Origin: Cololabis saira
Taxonomy: Eukaryota > Chordata > Actinopteri > Beloniformes > Belonidae
Direction of reading: 5' to 3'
DNA: 64,000 nt
Assembly (NCBI RefSeq): GCF_033807715.1
Contig: NC_084607.1
Coordinates: 16,850,941-16,914,940 of the forward strand
The notes below the pieces were generated by a model. That model did not search any database. It had not been told where the DNA came from and worked only from the letters and a program-made list of their open reading frames with translations. The translations under genes were made by a program, and so were the position numbers. Within the stretch, counting starts at the first letter, position 1; each line of letters starts with the position of its first letter. This document shows positions 50,961 to 62,875 of this stretch, in pieces.

Positions 50961-51420
50961 ACACCACCCACGACTCTCTATATCAAACCATTCAAAAGTT
51001 ATGGCAGAAAATAGGAACTATCAGATATCGACCAATCAGAAGAAGGGGTGGGGCTAATTTGCACCAATTAAGGTGAAGGAGTCAAAACCGAATCTGATGA
51101 CACCACCCACGACTCTGTATGTCATACCATTTAAAATTTATGGCAGAAAATAGGATCTATCAAATATCGACCAATCAGAAGAAGGGGCGGGGCTAATTCA
51201 TGCCAATGAAGGTCAAGTACTCAATACCGAGTCCGATGACACGACCCACATGTCTTTATCACAACCCGTTCAAAGGTTATGGCAGAAAATAGGAACTATC
51301 AGATATCGACCAATTAGATGAAGGGACGGGGCTAATTTGCACCAATTATGTTCAAGGACTCAAAACCGAGTCAGATGACACCACCCACAACTCTATGTGA
51401 AACCATTCAAAAGTTATGGC
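50961..51420 (+). repeat. 139-bp tandem units in copy B
   Basis: ACACCACCCAC (third copy ACACGACCCAC) starts at 50961, 51100, 51239 and 51378, a constant 139-bp spacing. Units are homologous to the 128-bp units of copy A but carry about 11 more bases around CTATCAGATATCGACCAATC. Confidence 0.92.
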
Positions 51421-51918
51421 AGAAAGTAATGCATGTTGCCGCAGGATGGAGACGCACATTTTGATGTATAACACACCTGGGTGCACGTTACGGTTCGGGC
51501 CGTATTAACTGCTGAAGGAATAACATAAATTGCGGCAAAATTACACGATTAATTCAAAATGGCCGACTTCCTGTTCAGTTTCGGCCATGGAGCCAAGAGA
51601 CTTTTCTTTAAGTTGCGACGTGATACAGATGTGTACCGATTTTCGTGCATTTACGTCAAACTGTATGTCAAACCGTATTGTGGGCTTGAGGTACAAAGTT
51701 TTCTAGGGGGCGCTGTTGAGCCGTTAGGCCACGCCCATTAATACAAACCATGAAATATCACATTTATCCCCAGGCCTGGCTTGTGTGCAAAATTTTATGA
51801 CTTTTGGGGCACGTTTAGGGGGGCAAAAAGGCCCTCATTTCGTCGGAAAAATAAAAAGAAAGAAAGAAAAATTCCTACAGATACAATAAGGGCTTCCCAC
51901 TGTAAGTGCTCGGGCCCT

Positions 51919-52420
51919 AATTACCAGATTGCATACAATCCCCCACCCTGAGCAAGCACTGGGTGATTGTGGGAAGGAAAAACTCCCCTTTAACAGGAAG
52001 AAACCTCTGGCAGAGCCAGACTCAGGAAGGGCGGCCGTCTGCCCCGACTGGTTGGGGGTTGAGAGGACAGGAAAGAGGAGAGAACAGCAACAACAGATCA
52101 GGAGTGCCTGCTGGGAAGAAGACGGGTTTTACATCAACAACAATAGTGTCATTAATACAGTTGGAGAGGTGCATTATGGGAGGTCCCCCTGCAGTCTAGG
52201 CCCATAGCAGCATAACTGAGAGATCTTTCAGGGCTGCTGAGCCATATAAGCTTTATCAGAAAGGAAGGTTTTAAGCTTAATCTTAAAGGTAGTGAAAGTG
52301 TCTGCTTCCCGAATAGAAACTGACAGCTGGATCCGGAGGAGAGGAACCTGATTACTGAAGGTCCTACCTCCCATTTTACTTTTAGAAACCCTATGGAGAC
52401 ACAAGTAAACCTGCTGTTAC
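51919..52420 (+). mobile_element. Fish interspersed repeat, right half (interrupted)
   Basis: CCTGAGCAAGCACTGGGTGA, GGAAGGAAAAACTCCC, AACAGGAAGAAACCTCTGGC, TCAGGAAGGGCGGCCGTCTG, and later AAGGTTTTAAGCTTAATCTT are consecutive words of a very abundant teleost repeat. The 92- and 78-residue frames here are readings of it. Confidence 0.72.
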
Positions 52421-53724
52421 AACCTGCCCTCCCAAAGGTATTATAAAAGGTTTGTTACCATTTAATCCCATTTACACATTAAACAAATGTGCCTTATCCG
52501 TATTAAGGGCTAGGAGTACAGTGTTGCTGATGTTTCAAACATCAACAGACACCACCCGGAAATCGCTTACCTTACCATTTAGAAAGAAAAACAAACTTTT
52601 TTTTTAATTCCCCTGTAATCAAATTACCCTAACTGTAAGGGATGTGTTACATATCACATGTATTCCATTATTAATGGAGCGTTGAATAAATGCATAAATA
52701 CATAAATACTCAAATAGATGTTACCAACAATGAATAAGGATTTAATATGTATATAATGGCTCATTTGTTATATTTTTGTTTTTCAATTTTCAGCTGCAGT
52801 CATTCATCTTCATGCCAATAACCATATTTATTTACTTCATCAGTCTTTAGAGTTGTCCTCAGGTGCTGTAATGGGAATTGGGGTCTATCACCGTCAACCA
52901 TCAGCATCTGCCTTTCTTGTCTGCCATTCTTCAAATTACTGTAGCTCCTCACAGCCAACCCTTTCAGTGCTCCCAGAACCTCCTGTCAGTCTCTCTGTCA
53001 TTTAGTTAGTCTCCCCGTCAGTCAGTCAGGTAGACGGCCTGGCCGTTACGCTCTGAGGATGTTCCCTTCCACTGCTCTTCAATTCATTTGTTTGTCAAAG
53101 TAAGAAGCTGAGAGCGATTTTCATCCAGCGAGAGACTGTGAAGAGGAAAAAATATGCCACTGAAGTAAGCAAATTGACAGAAGGATTAGGGAAGAAGGAG
53201 ATTGGAAGATGTCAATTTAGAGAGTGAGAGCTTTGTGTCAGACTTTCAAAGTTAAGAGAAGTAAATGAAGAAAAAGTCTGAAGTTTACTTTAGTTAAAAG
53301 GGGTTGGGACGTTGAAAATTGATAGTTTTGAGAAAGAAAGAGGGAGAAACGATGGGTGGCTGTTTCTGTGTTCAGCTGCTGCCACTCATTACCTATCTGA
53401 GGCTCGGCAGCAGGTTGGCAGAGCGAGCTCTAATGAGGAGGCCGGTGGCTCGGAACCACGGAGACGGGGCTGGATTTCCTCTTTTCTTGTTCATAAATGA
53501 GCCTGTCACTCGTTACATCCCGGCATCTGCTTTGGATTAGAAAAAAGAACAACACAATTTCAAAACAGATATCCATTTGTCACAAATTCTTTTATGATTT
53601 AAGTCACGACTGAATGTGAGTTTTCTTTTGTACATTTTGTTGCATTTGTTTTAGACCTTGTATTTACGCTTGTTGAAAGCTGTTGAGTAAATTAGACGAC
53701 AAAATATGACTTCTGTACAGTGAG

Positions 53725-53726
<2 letters not shown>
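52421..53726. other. Intronic stretch, no gene seen
   Basis: Unique-looking. Frames at 53312-53540 show no recognised domain. Confidence 0.6.

Positions 53727-53814
<88 letters not shown>
53727..53814. repeat. Compound (TA)n(CA)n microsatellite
   Basis: About 36 TA units followed by a CA run. The Ile/Tyr frames on both strands are artefacts. Confidence 0.96.
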
Positions 53815-53815
<1 letters not shown>

Positions 53816-53893
53816 TGTACATATACATATATACTCGGAGAGGGAGAGTTACAGATGCCTGCAAAATACACCCTCATTATAATAATTACAATA

Positions 53894-54430
53894 ATTAAAG
53901 CTGCAAGCAGCGATGAACGGCCCTCCCACTCTACATGTATGACTTACATGTAGATTCTTCAGGCCTGGACATTTAGCGGATGACACCACCCACGACTCTC
54001 TATGTAAAAACCATTCAAAAGTTATGGCAGAAAATAGGAACTATCAAATATCGACCAATCAGAAGAAGGGGCGGGGCTAATTGGCACCAATTTTATTCAA
54101 GGACTCAAAACCGAGTCCGATGACACCACCCACAGGTCTTTATGTCAAACCATTCAAAGGTTATGGCAGAAAGTAGGAACTATAAAATATGGAGCAATCA
54201 GATGAAGGGGGGGGTGCGCTTTTTGGCGTCAAGCGTCGCCACGGTAACGCTTTTGACTGAGAAAAGTAATGCGCGTCGTCGCAGGATGGAGCACACCTGG
54301 GTGCACGTTACGGTTCGGACCCTATTAACTGCCGAAGGAATGGCATAAATTGCGCCAAAATTACACGATTAATTCAAAATGGCCGACTTCCTGTTCGGTT
54401 TCGGCCATGGCGCCAAGAGATTTTTCTTTA
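53894..54430 (+). mobile_element. Tandem-repeat-bearing interspersed element, copy C (3'-truncated)
   Basis: Starts AAAGCTGCAAGCAGCGATG, keeps the uninterrupted AGGCCTGGACATTTAGC site, two units (53983 and 54123, 140 bp apart) and part of the 460-bp unit (GGCGTCAAGCGTCGCCACGG; CGACTTCCTGTTCGG), then stops inside CCAAGAGATTTTTCTTTAA, where a different repeat begins. It lacks the GGGCCC 3' end. Confidence 0.85.
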
Positions 54431-54610
54431 AAGGAGCATGAGGCAGGATTGAGGCAGGATTTATGAAAAAAATTCGTATACGTTTTAAGTTTTCTAGTAA
54501 TAATGTCAGATGAAGCGTTCCAAACCAAAAAGAATGAGCCCTCTAGTGTATCTCTCCGTTGCCTTGAACAGGCTGTGTGCTGCAAAATGTGCATCATCAC
54601 ACCAACATAG
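54429..54610 (+). mobile_element. Partial unnamed interspersed repeat (AAAGGAGCATGAGGCAGG type)
   Basis: TAAAGGAGCATGAGGCAGGA follows copy C directly, with GAGCCCTCTAGTGTATCTC further on; I recognise these words as a common fish repeat but cannot name it. It is cut at 54611 by a hAT-like element. Confidence 0.5.
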
Positions 54611-55208
54611 TAGGGCTGGGCGATATATCGAGATTTTAATATATATCGATATATTTTCAAACGTGATATGGTACGAGACAATATCGTTTATATCGATTTA
54701 GCTTTTTTTTATGATTTTGATATAGCTTATTTTGTGACAAATTGACTTGAATGTTTTATTTGAGATTTGCATAAATGTTTTATTTGCACAACTGTCAACC
54801 TCAGTGGTAAAGTCTGCCTGTTACTGTCTACATTGTATTAATTGCACAGTGTATTTTAATTTAATTGTTATGCAGGAAAGGGATATTTGTTTTTTATTCA
54901 AGAAGCATTTTATTCTATATATGCAGGCAGTTTATTTTTATTTCATTTGTTTTATACATTTTGATATTGTGCAGACCTCTGTTAATAAAGGAACCTGTGT
55001 GACATTTGGCACGAGGCTTTGTATTAAAACTGACTGTTTTTTTTAAGGGTTTGCCTCAGAAAAAAATGAAGCTAACAGAGATGCTATGCTATAATGCTTT
55101 GGGGGAAACCCCAATTATGTCACAGAAAAAATATCGATATATATCGAGTATCGCCATTCAGCTAGAAAATATCAAGATATGACTTTTGGTCCATATCGCC
55201 CAGCCCTG
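54611..55208. mobile_element. hAT-like non-autonomous element (about 598 bp)
   Basis: Ends TAGGGCTGGGCGATAT and (reversed) CAGGGCTGGGCGATATGG, with subterminal ATATATCGATAT motifs on both sides. This terminal type is widespread in fish. No clear 8-bp duplication is visible (CAACATAG versus ATATAAAT), so one flank may be rearranged. No transposase coding; the 99-residue frame inside has no domain. Confidence 0.75.
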
Positions 55209-55765
55209 ATATAAATTGGCTCTGCCAGCTGTAAATCAGAAGTCCACACCTTCGTCAAACATGTGTGGTCTCCAAAAACATGACCCTTGTTGTCATTGAC
55301 GTGGAATCTATCCATGGAAACCAGAATTGTGTTTTGAGCCAAGCTGCTTCTAGGTTCAAATTTTAACTTGTATGTTGGCCGTTGGAGATTGACTCACTTT
55401 TGGAGCCAGCCCCCAGTGGTCAGTTGAGGAACTGCATGGTAGTATTCAACTTGGAAGTTGGCATGTTGCCATGATGCTAACTTGGCAAAACCAGCACAAG
55501 GGATAGCAGTAGTAAGTTAAAATGGTCAGACTGTCTGATAGTCATGCTGCATGGACCTGTCTTTTCTGATCCACCTTACTGGTTCATGCATTTGAAATTT
55601 CAATTAGGTAATTTATGGCAAATGATAAACAACTATTTAATTACAGCAATCTTAAGTACTTGTGCTTAATCAGACCAAACTGTGTGTTTACCCGGCTATA
55701 ATTGGCCAAATGAACCCAAGGTGAATAAAGCAAACAGCTGATTGTCCTGATGCTCTCTGCTCTCT
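55209..55765. other. Intronic stretch between two transposons
   Basis: No gene or further repeat recognised. Confidence 0.5.
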
Positions 55766-55773
55766 GTTCTGAT
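55766..55773. repeat. Target site duplication GTTCTGAT, left copy
   Basis: Repeated exactly at 56632-56639, just outside the other end of the transposon. Confidence 0.92.
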
Positions 55774-56631
55774 TAGGGATGCAAATTATCGATTATTTCA
55801 TTAATTGATAGTTGATAACCTTATCGATCGATCATCGATTAGTTGATAAGCAGCGTTTTTCCCCCATCTGAGATACAAACATAATTTTTTTTGCTTATAT
55901 AAAATACAAAGGACATTTTAATGTATTCCTTAATCAAATATTTATTTGATACAAAAGTAACAAAAAGACATTTTTGTACCACAAGGAATATAATATAAAG
56001 TGCACTTCAAGGCTATTAGTAGTAGCAGCAGCCATAATAGTGTCATTTGTGTCAAGCAAATTTTAAGTTCTAGTTACGTTTTAAGTTAGAGTTTCTGCAG
56101 TGTTCAAAATAAAGAGACCTGCTGTATTGGAGCACATTTTCTTTTAGTTAAAACTGTAGCGGGGACAGATGTTTAGAGAAACCTATGTAAGTACCGGGTG
56201 AAGGCTGATTTATGGTTCTGCGTTACAACATCGCAGAACCTACGCCGTAGGCTACGGCGGCGGCTCTGCGTCGATTTAAGGCGGAACCATAATTCAGGTT
56301 TTAGGGGGACATATCGGAGAACAACCAGAAGAATATAGAGTGGATTAAAAATAAAAGTTAAGCACTGAGCTACATGTGTCTCCCGTCTGGGTCATTGCAG
56401 ACTCATTGCCTGAGCATGATGTTACTAAAACCAAACATATCCGCCGTCTCTTTCTTCTGTGCGCGCCGCGGCGGCGGCGTGTTGTGTCGCATTAAATGTG
56501 GTCCGGGCGTAATACCAGCTGGTGAAATTAAACGAAAAAAATAAATAAATAGATTAATTGTAATCGTTAATTTTAATGGGGTAATTTCATAACGGCAATT
56601 AATCGAAATCGATTAATTATTAACATCCCTA
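55774..56631. mobile_element. hAT-like non-autonomous element (858 bp) with perfect 8-bp target duplication
   Basis: Starts TAGGGATGCAAATTATCG and ends (reversed) TAGGGATGTTAATAATTAAT, with ATCGATTAATT-type subterminal repeats. GTTCTGAT flanks both ends exactly. It contains a palindromic MITE-like copy at 56202-56300 and a CGCGGCGGCGGCG run near 56465-56480. No transposase recognised. Confidence 0.92.
56202..56300. mobile_element. Palindromic CpG-rich MITE-like element, copy 2, nested in the hAT-like element
   Basis: AGGCTGATTTATGGTTCTGC at the left, CCATAATTCAGG at the right, with CCTACGCCGTAGGCTACGGC in the centre. The two halves are reverse complements of each other over most of their length. 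Confidence 0.88.
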
Positions 56632-56639
56632 GTTCTGAT
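56632..56639. repeat. Target site duplication GTTCTGAT, right copy
   Basis: Exact match to 55766-55773. Confidence 0.92.
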
Positions 56640-58795
56640 GCCATGTGTAGCTCTTGCTTTAACCTTTTATATGTTGATATTATGTATATAACATTATAAT
56701 CATGATAATAACTTATATATATCGATGAAAACGTGTCATCATTGCAGTGAAGTCAGAAACTTGGTTTGCCAGTATTGATGTGTTGCAAGTAATACGTAGT
56801 GATTTATGCAGATGAGGTTGTAGAACACACACTGACAGGTATGTACCAGCAATGTGTTTCATACATCGTCTCCTGCCTCCTGTATTCAAAATGAGCTCAC
56901 AGAGACAATTTCCTGTTCACTGGTACACACGTGGTAAAGGTCATCGGCAGGTAACGTGTTACAGAGTTCCTGTTTGAAAACAGCTATAGACTCATCTTCA
57001 TCATCTCTTAAAAGACGGCTGAGCCACTCTTATCTCACTGGATTCTTATCCACCCGTAATGGAAAGAAAAACGCCGGATAGGGTTGTAGCACATTGACGG
57101 TGGGATGCCCTTCACAGCAGTACCAGAACTTCATCCCCCTATCTGGGGGAGTTTGTTGCTATCTGTGAATGACTAATAAAAGTTGGGACATGATGGGTGG
57201 AAGTGAAGAAGAAGAGGAGCTTACAATCTTTAGATAAATCCTGGATGCCACTGCTTAACAGATGTAACTGGCTGTTGGGGCGATTCGCCTCTACAGCGTT
57301 CAGCGTCATATACGTTAGAAGTCGTTCACACAAAAATCACATCCAAGCATATATATTTTTAACACAAGTTATACATTTTTTTTTACGTGGAAACATTTGT
57401 TTCCATGTTTTTCTTCCCGTGTTTCACATTGAAGACAAAACATGCAGAGTATTACCGGTCCATAGCAGAAAACTACAGGAAAGAACACCATTGTGGAGAG
57501 ACAATACAGTTTCATTAGACCTTTTGAGTGACAGCTTGACCTTCTCTCCTCTCCAGGGTCCGTCACTCGTCACCATAGCTACTTGGCTCGCAGCAACTCT
57601 AGGCGCTGCCGTAACGGCCCACCACTGTTAACTCTGTAGTCGATCTTCTGCATTCACAAAGCGGCGTTGGACATTTCTTTCATTATAACGAGCCCATTTT
57701 CATGTCAGTCTAGAACGAACTACTATAAGAGCATTTCCACTGCTCTTTCATATGTTCGGTTTGCAAAGGAGTGTAAAGTTCAAATCATTTGTAAAAAGGG
57801 GTTGTTAGTTTTGTTGTTTATTTGCTGGCCTGATTTGGAAAGGTGCATTAACTTGAAACTGCTATCATTTCAGCTTTGACGTGAAATTAAATCTTTGCTG
57901 GTGCTGATCTGTTCTCTTTGTTAAGCACCGCCTGTAAAAATAAAGTCACCAACTGGAACTGCTGGTCAATGTCCGTGTGGAGCTCAGGACAAACCTCATT
58001 ACCTCTAAATAGAAAAAAACAACAGTCGTTTATGCTAATAAATAGACCTGTACACAGTTTATTACATCCAGTGAGTAGTACAAAGATGTGAGAAAATGAA
58101 CGTGTCGAGAAGCAAAGGTTTGAAGTAAAAAGTGACTAATAACATGATCCTTTTTTGTTTTCAAAAATGAGATCAAATAATATAAAACATCCTAATCTTA
58201 ATAGCAGGACCAGCGGTTAAAGATACAGCTGTGTGTTTGGGTTGCACGCTTCACCGTATTCTGAATTTTAATTGACATAAAATAATTGATAATCATGTTC
58301 TCATAGTTCTCGTGCCTCAACGTTTGTCCTTGGCTCTAAAAATGCTTCCAGACCACACACATGCACAATATAGCCTGAGGGCCAGATGCAGGCCCCGAAC
58401 TGATCTAAATCCCACCTTCTTTAAATCAAAACAAAATCCCACACACACACTCATGGGGTTATGGAAAACACTCCACTATTTATAATGCCTCTTCATTTTG
58501 CCACAAGAAAAAAACCATTGTCTGTGCTTTAGTCGGACTGAAAATGTTATCTGGTCGGCACTGCAGCGATTTTGATGCCAGACCCAGAAATAGTATGAAT
58601 GCTTCAAAGACATTTCATTTTGATTTTATTCTCCGTTTGTCACAAGGATGGATTCATCAGCAGTCGGCGTGCTGAGTCGAGGTAGAGTCGCTGTGTTCAA
58701 GGAGTACATCAAGATGCTTGAGCAGCAACAGTCAACTAAAAAGCTGTTCAAAAAGTGAGAAAGCGTCAGTCTAATGTAGAAAAACACATCCGACC
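56640..58795. other. Intronic stretch, no gene seen
   Basis: AT-rich. The 144-residue frame at 57197-57631 has no recognised domain or splice context. Nothing else supported. Confidence 0.55.
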
Positions 58796-58970
<175 letters not shown>

Positions 58971-60235
58971 CATATTTGTTAGAACACAAACTTTATGCAC
59001 TCTTCAATTTAAAAGATGGTTGATATAAAATTGGATGAGAACGGGGCAGCTATTAGATTACTTCAGCAGTTTTAGAAACTCATATATGCTGTCAAAGTGG
59101 AGAAAAATATCCTATAATAGAGTCAATGACTTCTTTTCTCTTTCTATTTTCCTTTTCCAATGCTTTTCTGTGGATTTTATCTCTTGTTTTTTCATTCAAA
59201 TGAAGTTACCTTCGGTAGGAGGTCGAGTGCTGCATCAACATCTGACCAAATGAATTTGACTTTTTACACCAGACTCACTTTTACCTGGTTTGATATTATT
59301 ACTCTTCTTTCTTTTTGTGAGTCTTGTCACAGTCTACCGAGACAAAGACATCAGATTTTACCCCACAAATAAAAGGTAAACGGTTTGTGTTATACCATTT
59401 GGACTCAGCTGGAGTTTTTAAGGCAACAGACAGCAGCTAAGAAGACTTGAAAAGTACCGTGTCATAACTAAATAAACAACAGCAATTTTTTAAAGGAAAT
59501 GACAGATCGTCATCCGCTGTCCTCTTTTTGAAGAGCAGAATTTTTCAGCTCAGCAGTACATGTGCTGAATTTCTGCCGAGCACAACACATTAATTGTGTC
59601 TTTTCCACCAACTCGTGAGGGATGACTATAGTGTTTAAAGTTGTAACCATGGTAACTGCCAAAAAGTGGCTACAAGTGTAGTCTAAAAGTGCTTAGAAGG
59701 ATGAAAAATGACTAAAGGCGTGCAGCAGAGGGCTGGGACTCGATTACGCGAGGACTGTAAAGCTGTGTTCATGGGTCCCAATCACTCACCCGGGCTGTGT
59801 GGCTCCACATGATAGTTGTTTTTTTATTGTTCAAAAGTAATCAATTCAGACTTAAAAATTATTCACAATTCTCAAATATGCGTAGTTGACAACGAAAAGG
59901 ATCTGATTATACTACACTGGTGTTTTTTTTCTCTTTTGTTTGTTTTTATTAGATTTGTTGGACTTGACAGGATTGATAACTGGATTATTCAAGGATATTT
60001 ACTGCAATCTAACCTTTTCTATGATATGTATTGGGCTGATTCTTTTAAATTATAGATGATATATTCTTCATATTGATCAGGCAGCATATTAGAATCTGTT
60101 TTTATTTTATATTGTCTAGATTGTGCCACCTATGAAGCCTCTATTTTCTGGTTGCTGTGTGAGCAGCGTCCACCTCCCTCTCCCCCCTCTGCTCCCTCTC
60201 CTCCCCACTCAATCTGCTGTCATTGGTAACATTCC
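58971..60235. other. Intronic stretch, no gene seen
   Basis: AT-rich, no family recognised. A CT/CCCTCTCC pyrimidine run occurs at 60173-60205. Confidence 0.55.
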
Positions 60236-60350
60236 TCAACCAATCAGGCACGTCACTGCCAGTCATGTGCCACATCGACGGAAATAAATGCCAGGCGTTT
60301 TGTAGTTGAATTCACCGTATTTAAAGGGGGGCAGTGCTGACGTCACATCC
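60236..60350 (+). promoter_or_regulatory. Candidate promoter-like cluster: CCAAT, TATA-like and CRE motifs
   Basis: Within about 110 bp: CCAATCA at 60240-60246, TATTTAAA at 60318-60325 and a perfect TGACGTCA (CREB/ATF site) at 60338-60345. The order and spacing recall a compact promoter, though the CRE lies just downstream of the TATA-like word, which is unusual. No recognisable coding exon follows. It could be an enhancer or chance. Confidence 0.3.
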
Positions 60351-62349
60351 GGGGTGGTTGCATGGGCCGGGTTGATCTGCACTTGGACTTTGGAGGACCA
60401 ATCTCCTGATGCAGGAGGTCGCTTTGAAAAGCAAATTGCGGAACATAACCTAACCCAGCTCTCTCAATATGTTTATTTGCTGCTTGATCATTTGTGCATC
60501 TGTTAAAATGAAAGCCAGACAGACTGAAAACTGGGTAGCTTAAAGGAATTTTCAACCTTTTAAAGTCAGGGAGAGCCTGATGCGGGTCCCTCTGGTGACA
60601 TTTCAGTGACCCAGCATCTGCAGCTGTTTCTTACAGCAGCTGGTTTTAGGGGACCGAGTCAAACATTCAACTCAACTCCACCTTCCTCTTCAGAGCAACG
60701 CTTCTTCTGAAACTCTGTTGTTAACCTCCCGCCTCGTTACAGTGAGTGGAGCTCAGAAAGATAATATTTCCCCTTTTAAGCTTCTCTGTATGAACGCACA
60801 GTCGAGGCGGCTCACCAATGCTTAATCACACCTATGATTTATTCATTAAAAGTGTTAATAAAGTGTGTGAGAAATATTTAGATTACTTTTGCAGCAAATT
60901 GCTGCGAAATGCATATTCATAGAAACGGTTTTGCAGTAGGAGCACAGACCTTTCCTGTGGCGTAATCACGTACTCGTTTTCAATTTTTTTCAACATACAG
61001 AGCAAATAGGCCAGAACAAATCATCTTGGCTGAGGCTGACTGATGTCAAGCTTGGAGCCATTCCCATGTTTCTAATTAGCCCCGGCTCTGACATGCCAGC
61101 CCGCGGGCCGCCGGTTGGCATGAGGCAGCAGGACAGCCCAGCTGCCCCTGTGTCCTCCACGCTGCCTCCTGGGAGAGTTTAGGTCCACTGCTGCCACTGC
61201 GAATGGTAACAAACAGAAACCTGGATCTGAGGAGAAAGGCAGCTCACACCCCACATAACACTCTGTCAGGGGCAATATTTCTTGTTTAAAAGGGAGCTCT
61301 CCATCAGCAACCCGATCGCTGCAGCCCCTCGCTGCCATCCTCCGCTTTCACACTTGCTGCGTTACAGCACTCTGAACTGCATGATAACAAACCGGCAGAT
61401 AAAGAGCATAGATTAGCTGTTTGCTGGTGTGAAATTAGACTCTTTAGATGCTCAGCTGAGACAGGTGATGTGCATTTTATTGCTTTTCCGGTTGCCAGTC
61501 AGAGAGAGCTGAAATACGCGTGGAGGCCTTTCACGCCAATGATTACAGGAACACAGCAGCCCCAGCAGGCACTTCCACAAAACCAGCAAATGTAAGAAAA
61601 CGGGAGGGGGGGGAAAAATGAGTGATGAGCATGGGGCCACAAATGTAGATACACAGTTTCTGGAGAGGAGGGGTTCAGCAGACGGAGGGAGACGGCTGGA
61701 ACGGGGAGGAAAGGGGGAAGAAGTGGAAGCGGATTGCGAGGCAGAGAGGGAGCAGTTTAATGCTGTAATTAAGTTCCTGATAGCACCCTGGGAGATGTGC
61801 TTTGGCATAGCTCCAGAACAGCTTAGCATTGCACCAAGGCTCTTCAACCCACAATCTACATCCTCACACTGTTTGAGCAAGCAGGAGTTTTGAAACTAGC
61901 AGCCTCTCTGTTCTCGCAAGCCAATTCCAAACACCAGAATATGTGTCAGCTTCACCGAAAGATGCATCCACGAGAAGAGGCTCAAAGGAAGAGAGACGCC
62001 ATGTGAGAAACCAATGCTTGCTGTCACTCCCATTCACGCGCTGCCGTGCACGCAAGGCAAGCTGCTTTGAGAGGCACACACACAAACGGCCTGTTTTATG
62101 AGCACAAGTGGAAGCTGTCTCAGAAAACACTATTTTTTTCCTCCATTTATCTTCCGTGTTCCTGTCACGGCAGAGCTGTTCGTTAATTCTCTTCTTGATG
62201 CAAAATTGTGCTTCCCAAATCTTTTTTCTTCTGGTGCAGCAGCAGCATGGCAGGACGTGAACGCATGTCCAAAACATATATGCTGCATGTGCAGCCCTGA
62301 CCTGTGAGGCAGAAAGTTTGACAAGAGGGTTGATGTGTTGCTAAGTTGT
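60351..62349. other. Non-coding stretch upstream of the CpG-rich first exon
   Basis: Becomes gradually less AT-rich toward the promoter. The 60990-61450 part is complex, with TCTAATTAGCC near 61072 and a GC-rich CCGCGGGCCGCCGG-like patch near 61100. The 142- and 137-residue minus-strand frames at 61452-61880 and 61864-62277 show no known domain. Confidence 0.5.
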
Positions 62350-62374
62350 AGAGGGATGAGGATGAGGAGGAGGA

Positions 62375-62406
<32 letters not shown>

Positions 62407-62407
62407 G
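62350..62407 (+). repeat. GAG/GGA-rich run followed by an approx. 30-base poly-G tract
   Basis: GATGAG/GAGGAG repeats run into an uninterrupted run of about 30 G at 62378-62407, followed by CGCGC. The tract sits at the upstream edge of the putative promoter. G-runs of this length can form quadruplexes and are prone to length error in sequencing. Confidence 0.9.
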
Positions 62408-62875
62408 CGCGCTTCTGTCAAGTCAACAGAGAGGAGAGAGAGAAAGAGGTAGGACAGAGAGGAATGGATGACAAGGAGACTCGGAGAGAGCGAGAGAGAG
62501 AGAAGGAACGAGCGTTGCGCGCAGCCCCTTCCTCGCCTCCTCCAAGCCGAGCGGAGCGGCGCGCAGAGACGCGGGATTGTAACTGAGGAGAAGGCGCATC
62601 AGTGGGGATCTGATATATTTCTCGGGGATTGGTCACCAAAAGCCGCGGGAGAGAGGGATACGCTGTCGGAAAGAAGAAGAAGAAGATAAAAAAGCTGTCA
62701 TTTCAAAGACAGGAGGGAGGAAGAGGTCACCGAGAATCGGCTCGTAAATAACTCGGGGACTCCAGGTCTCACCTGCGCGCCGGCACGTCCTCTCCCCAGG
62801 GAATAAAAGAAAAGTGCACAGAAAAAAAAAAAAACCTTTGCTGATTTGAAAGCGGAATACGGTCCTGGAAGCACG
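62400..62875 (+). promoter_or_regulatory. CpG-rich promoter and 5' leader of a downstream first exon
   Basis: This block differs sharply from its surroundings. It is GC- and CpG-rich (GCGCGC, GTTGCGCGCAG and GAGCGGCGCGCAG clusters) and strongly purine-biased on the + strand, with GAGA, AGAAGA and GGAGG runs, as in many vertebrate CpG-island leaders. It leads straight to a short coding start with a consensus donor. No clear TATA box is seen, so initiation is probably dispersed. Several upstream ATGs (for example 62468) open short reading frames. A possible internal acceptor (CTCTCCCCAG ending near 62800) and a weak donor-like AGGTAGGA near 62447 mean the leader could contain a small intron. 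The transcription start cannot be fixed from sequence alone. Confidence 0.6.

Larger units (their letters stand above)
49629..51918 (+). mobile_element. Tandem-repeat-bearing interspersed element, copy B (interrupted)
   Basis: Begins AAGCTGCAAGCAGCG after TAATTA and ends CTCGGGCCC before TAATTA, so a short AT-rich target duplication is likely. It has four 139-bp units (50961, 51100, 51239, 51378), then part of the 460-bp unit (GGCGCTGTTGAGCC near 51708). A 1210-bp transposon interrupts it at 49733-50942. Same family as copy A. Confidence 0.78.

Noticed and set aside
54603..55216. An 8-bp target duplication for the hAT-like element at 54611-55208
   Set aside because: The flanking octamers CAACATAG and ATATAAAT do not match, so none is claimed.
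59035..59372. Possible protein fragment around 59035-59372
   Set aside because: Some words looked vaguely transposon-like but I could not match any family.
61452..62277. 142- and 137-residue minus-strand frames near the CpG-rich exon, possibly a divergent gene
   Set aside because: No recognisable domains, no CpG-rich leader of their own, and no clear splice sites.
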